This document shows positions 61,326-64,000 of a stretch of 64,000 nt of DNA, one piece after another. The first letter of the stretch is position 1, and every line of letters begins with the position of its first letter. A program made the translations under genes and the position numbers. Origin of the DNA: Gammaproteobacteria bacterium (GTDB taxonomy: Bacteria; Pseudomonadota; Gammaproteobacteria; Pseudomonadales; JAUIET01); the NCBI GenBank assembly GCA_030429735.1, contig JAUIET010000005.1, forward strand, positions 139,905-203,904, given 5' to 3'. Below the pieces are notes generated by a model, which saw only the letters and a list, made by a program, of their open reading frames with translations, ran no database searches and was not told where the DNA came from.

Positions 61326-61334
61326 CTTAGTTGC

Positions 61335-61364
61335 GCGCAAGGGCTCACGCTCGGGTTCTTGCGC
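61335..61364. terminator. hairpin between convergent maoC and P450 genes
   Basis: GCGCAAG (61335-61341) and CTTGCGC (61358-61364) form a 7-bp stem with a 16-nt loop that itself contains short GC pairs. It lies 10 bp after the MaoC stop and 20 bp from the P450 stop, the expected place for a bidirectional end signal. No T-run follows, so efficiency is uncertain. Confidence 0.4.
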
Positions 61365-61383
61365 ATTACTCATGTAATAAGCC

Positions 61384-62613
61384 TCAAAACCGATAGCTGA
61401 CAGGCATTGACTTAAGGCCGCCCACAAACACCGCCTGCACCCACTCCGGCTCCGCGCTGACCTCCATGTGCTTTAGTCTTGGCAGCAGCTCTCGGAAAAA
61501 CAACTCCACTTCCAATACAGCAAGGTGCTGCCCCAGGCACATATGCCCGCCATAACCAAACGCAAGCTGATTGCGGTTGTCCCGTTCTATGTCGAATACA
61601 TCGGGGTTGCTGAACACCTCTGAATCTCTATTGGCAGACGGATACCACAGACAGAGACTTTCCCCGGCGGTAATGCGCTGACCTTGAAAAACCTCGTCTT
61701 GCGTTGTTGTGCGCATCATGTGCCGCACCGGCGAAACGTAACGAACCATTTCTTTCGCAGCACTCGCGCACAGGTCCGGGTTTGCTTGTAGCCTGGCCAT
61801 TTGTTCGGGGTTATCCAGCAGCGCTTTCATGCCTCCGCCAACCGTTGCCGCGGTGGTGTCGTGTCCCGCTGTTGCGGTTATGATGAAATAGCTGATCTGA
61901 TCCAGCTCCTCCATGGGCTCACCATCCAATAGTGCGTTTGCCAAAACGGTGGCCAAGTCATCCTGCGGGTTTGATGTTCGGTCTTCCACCAGGCTTTTGA
62001 AGTAACTGAAGAAGTCCAACAGCACGGCAATGTTTGTTTCAGGGTCTTCGCCGCGTGACTGGGTCGGGTCTGAAGCGCCAAACAGCTCTTGTGTAAGCTT
62101 TAGCATCATCGCTTCTTTTTCTTCAGGAATGCCGATGATTGACATAATGACTCTCAGTGGATACAGCAGCGAAATTTCTTTGACAAAATCGCAGTCGCCA
62201 CCAAGGTCCTCAAGCTTATCGACGAATTCTTTTGCGATGCGCTGCACAGAACCAGAGAGCTTGCTAATTGGCCCTGGCTTGAACCAGTCACGGGTAACAC
62301 CGCGCAGCTTCTTATGCTTTGGTTCATCCATATGGATAAGTGTTTCCAGACCATTTCGAGTACCAAATTGATCCAGCAATGCTTGCTCAAATTCTCTTTC
62401 CATAAGCACAGTGCGGGGATTGTTGAGAAAACGATTGTTGTTTTGCGAGATGAACTTCACGTCTTCATGGCGAGTGATTGCCCAGAACGGTTCAAAATCT
62501 TCATGGTTGACGTAGCTCACCGGGTCTTCGCGGCGAAGATAGTCGAACAGCGCATACATGGAGTTTTCATTGCCCATGATCGCAGGGTCCAGCATTTCAA
62601 CGTTTCTATTCAT
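61384..62613 (-). CDS. bacterial cytochrome P450
   Basis: Soluble haem-thiolate monooxygenase of 409 residues. ATG 62613 with GAAGG 8 nt upstream is chosen over TTG 62634. The haem ligand is C359 in FGYGGHMCLGQH, the oxygen-binding I-helix motif is ITATAGHDTTAATV, and the K-helix ExxR is KEMVRYVSPVR. The overall order resembles terpene/steroid-type bacterial P450s. Ferredoxin and ferredoxin reductase genes needed for electron supply are not in the window. It is divergent from an SDR gene (62757), which could oxidise its hydroxylated product. Substrate unknown. Confidence 0.93.
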   Translation of the reverse strand: MNRNVEMLDPAIMGNENSMYALFDYLRREDPVSYVNHEDFEPFWAITRHEDVKFISQNNNRFLNNPRTVLMEREFEQALLDQFGTRNGLETLIHMDEPKHKKLRGVTRDWFKPGPISKLSGSVQRIAKEFVDKLEDLGGDCDFVKEISLLYPLRVIMSIIGIPEEKEAMMLKLTQELFGASDPTQSRGEDPETNIAVLLDFFSYFKSLVEDRTSNPQDDLATVLANALLDGEPMEELDQISYFIITATAGHDTTAATVGGGMKALLDNPEQMARLQANPDLCASAAKEMVRYVSPVRHMMRTTTQDEVFQGQRITAGESLCLWYPSANRDSEVFSNPDVFDIERDNRNQLAFGYGGHMCLGQHLAVLEVELFFRELLPRLKHMEVSAEPEWVQAVFVGGLKSMPVSYRF

Positions 62614-62756
62614 ACACTTTGCCTTCAAACGCAATTAGTTCATTATCCGGTCCGACGGGCCGGCTTGGCATTCTATCTCTACCTGTAGGGTCAGGCGAGT
62701 TGGATGATGGCTTGTGCGCCACAATCCAGAACAAATCACTATAGATCAAGATTCTT

Positions 62757-63584
62757 ATGAAAAATCTGAATGGAAGAGTAGTCGCGTTGACCGGAGCGGC
62801 TTCTGGCATAGGACAACGCCTGGCGGTGCAGCTGGCTGGCCTGGGCTGCCAGCTGGCCATTGCCGATGTGGATGAGCACGGCTTGCAACAGACCATGGCA
62901 TTATTGCCCGACGGTATAAAGGTGAGCTCATACACAGTCGACGTGGCCAATCGCGAGCAAGTGTATGACTGGGCTGAGCAGGTGATCACTGAACACAGGC
63001 AGGTTGACTGTGTGATCAATAACGCCGGCGTGGCATCAATGTGCAGCATTGAAAACACCCGCTATGAGGATTTCGAGTGGGTATTCAATATCGTTTTTTA
63101 CGGTGTGTTGTATGGCACTAAAGCGTTTCTGCCGTACCTTAAGCAGCGCCCTGACGCAAACATTGTCAATATCTCCAGCGTGAACGGGTTCTTTCCGTTT
63201 CCGCGAAACGGCCCTTACAACTGTGCCAAGCATGCTGTCAAAGCGCTGAACCAAACCTTGATTCAGGAACTGCGTAATACAAATGTGAGCGTTACCTCAG
63301 TTCATCCGGGCGGCATCAAAACCAATATTGTTCGCAACGCCCGATTTTCGGAAGAAAACGCCGAGTTGATTGATAAGCCCAGCCGGGTGCAGCAATTCGA
63401 TCAAATGGCGAAAACCTCAGCCGACAAAGCGGCGAGCATCATTATCAGAGGTATGCGTAAAAACCGTAAACGCCAGCTGGTGGGTGCAGATGCGGTGATT
63501 CTCGATATTTTGTGCCGATTGATGCCGCAGCGCTTATCCGACCTGGTTGGCGTAGCCCACGACAGAAGCAGGCAGGGGGCATAG
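62757..63584 (+). CDS. short-chain dehydrogenase/reductase
   Basis: SDR of 275 residues. Cofactor loop TGAASGIGQRLAV, adenine-region Asp in IADVDEHG (favouring NAD), NNAG in VINNAGVASM, Ser in ISSVNGF, and Tyr-x3-Lys in GPYNCAKHAV. The C-terminal part (GMRKNRKRQLVGADAVILD) resembles steroid/lipid SDRs that keep a basic and hydrophobic tail. It is 143 bp from the divergent P450 gene. It likely oxidises a secondary alcohol, perhaps one made by the P450. ATG 62757; no strong ribosome site is visible. Confidence 0.86.
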   Translation: MKNLNGRVVALTGAASGIGQRLAVQLAGLGCQLAIADVDEHGLQQTMALLPDGIKVSSYTVDVANREQVYDWAEQVITEHRQVDCVINNAGVASMCSIENTRYEDFEWVFNIVFYGVLYGTKAFLPYLKQRPDANIVNISSVNGFFPFPRNGPYNCAKHAVKALNQTLIQELRNTNVSVTSVHPGGIKTNIVRNARFSEENAELIDKPSRVQQFDQMAKTSADKAASIIIRGMRKNRKRQLVGADAVILDILCRLMPQRLSDLVGVAHDRSRQGA

Positions 63585-63644
63585 CGTTGCCAGCGCTGGC
63601 TGCCTAAAAGACGCACAGCCTGACCAGGTTTGAGGCGGGGTTTA

Positions 63645-63674
63645 TTGACTTTTCCGGTGCGACTGTGTTTTTAT
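63645..63674 (+). promoter_or_regulatory. promoter upstream of the cytochrome gene
   Basis: TTGACT (63645-63650) and TTTTAT (63669-63674) are separated by 18 bp, giving a start of transcription near 63682, just before the palindrome at 63686-63704 and the ATG at 63708. The short leader and lack of a Shine-Dalgarno sequence are notable. Confidence 0.4.
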
Positions 63675-63685
63675 CGGACAATAAA

Positions 63686-63704
63686 TTTTGAATAATATTC
63701 AAAA
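63686..63704. promoter_or_regulatory. palindrome over the cytochrome gene start region
   Basis: TTTTGAAT (63686-63693) and ATTCAAAA (63697-63704) are perfect 8-bp arms around AAT. It lies immediately downstream of the predicted transcription start and 3 bp before ATG 63708, so a protein bound here would block transcription or translation start. The regulator is not known. Confidence 0.45.
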
Positions 63705-63707
63705 AAA

Positions 63708-64000
63708 ATGAGATTGTCGACGCGAACGATCAGAAGCGCATTCTGTGCTGGTTTCCTGGCACTGGCCCAGCCCTTATGTGCCGGTGACGGCGCAGCTCTC
63801 TATGAGCAGCATTGTGCGCAATGCCATGGCTTGGATTTGCGTGGCTCTGCGCATGGCAACTCGCTGCTGGGAGCCGCTTTCGTAGATAAGTGGGGCCTCG
63901 ATGGAGAGTCTGCGTCACTGGATGCGCTGCTGACCTACAACAAGAGCAGTATGCCCCCCGGTGGAGAGGTATCCTTGCGACCCGCGGATCACCATGCGTT
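63708..64000 (+). CDS. c-type cytochrome, N-terminal part, cut by window end
   Basis: Frame from ATG 63708 stays open to the end (97 codons). Residues 1-27 form a signal peptide (hydrophobic AFCAGFLALAQPLCAG), then LYEQHCAQCHG gives a CxxCH haem c site, followed by LLGAAFVDKWG and SSMPPGGEVSLRP, whose Met is a possible axial haem ligand. The product is exported to the periplasm and may be a stand-alone cytochrome or the first domain of a larger dehydrogenase such as a quinohaemoprotein. The total length is unknown because the window ends. Confidence 0.8.
   Translation, partial: MRLSTRTIRSAFCAGFLALAQPLCAGDGAALYEQHCAQCHGLDLRGSAHGNSLLGAAFVDKWGLDGESASLDALLTYNKSSMPPGGEVSLRPADHHA

Noticed and set aside
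1-64000. CRISPR arrays, insertion sequences, attachment sites, tRNA genes
   Set aside because: No regularly spaced direct repeats, no transposase or integrase frames, and no tRNA cloverleaf were recognised by eye on either strand.

Overview
The window looks like chromosomal DNA of a marine, polysaccharide- and xenobiotic-degrading gammaproteobacterium, probably of the Cellvibrionales/Halieaceae-Spongiibacteraceae kind. The signs are a TonB-dependent alginate locus next to house-keeping genes of gammaproteobacterial type (plsB, acnB) and many oxidative catabolic enzymes: Baeyer-Villiger monooxygenases, P450, acyl-CoA dehydrogenase, SDRs, MaoC and ACAD11-type phosphotransferases. The taxon is an inference from gene content only. 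I found no rRNA, tRNA, CRISPR array, insertion sequence, prophage or defence island.

Region 1 (1-12.7 kb) is an alginate/uronate utilisation locus. It holds kdgK (cut by the window start), an SDR that probably reduces the unsaturated uronate product (DEH), a two-domain PL6 alginate lyase lipoprotein, an ExuT-like MFS carrier, a divergent pair (an Nramp-like carrier lacking the metal-site residues and a TonB-dependent receptor), a ManD mannonate dehydratase and a YieH-like sugar-acid phosphatase. Operator-like ATTGGTA/TACCAAT repeats of the GntR/FadR-UxuR type lie upstream of the SDR-lyase-carrier run and between the Nramp-like and receptor genes. The logic is outer-membrane uptake, lysis to DEH, reduction to KDG and phosphorylation to KDPG; mannonate enters through ManD.

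Region 2 (12.8-34.98 kb) is mostly house-keeping and lipid or detoxification metabolism: acyl-CoA dehydrogenase, a K+-channel-like protein with an abnormal filter, GSTs, APH-like kinases, a nuclease-type EEP protein, amidase, PlsB, a DUF1214 protein, esterase lipoprotein, AcnB, CoA-type Nudix hydrolase, acyl-CoA synthetase, PRC-barrel protein and sirtuin.

Region 3 (35-55.5 kb) holds a dimethylglycine/sarcosine dehydrogenase-like FAD-GcvT protein, a BVMO, a wrecked nitroreductase gene, an amidohydrolase, a second DUF1214 protein, two peptidase-type hydrolases (S9, DUF885), a symporter with VOC and metallo-beta-lactamase-fold proteins, a GNAT remnant, a DUF1330-like membrane protein, a sulfatase and an SDR.

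Region 4 (55.5-64 kb) is an aromatic/cyclic-ketone catabolic block: a second BVMO, an HpaA-like AraC regulator divergent from a C2-type p-hydroxyphenylacetate 3-hydroxylase and HpaD ring-cleavage dioxygenase, a MaoC hydratase, a P450, an SDR, and the start of a c-type cytochrome that runs off the window. Two gene remnants (39.3-39.6 and 51.96-52.08 kb), visible only as broken reading frames in gaps, point to local gene loss in the accessory part.

Reference residue numbers quoted for known enzymes are from memory; no alignment or database search was run.
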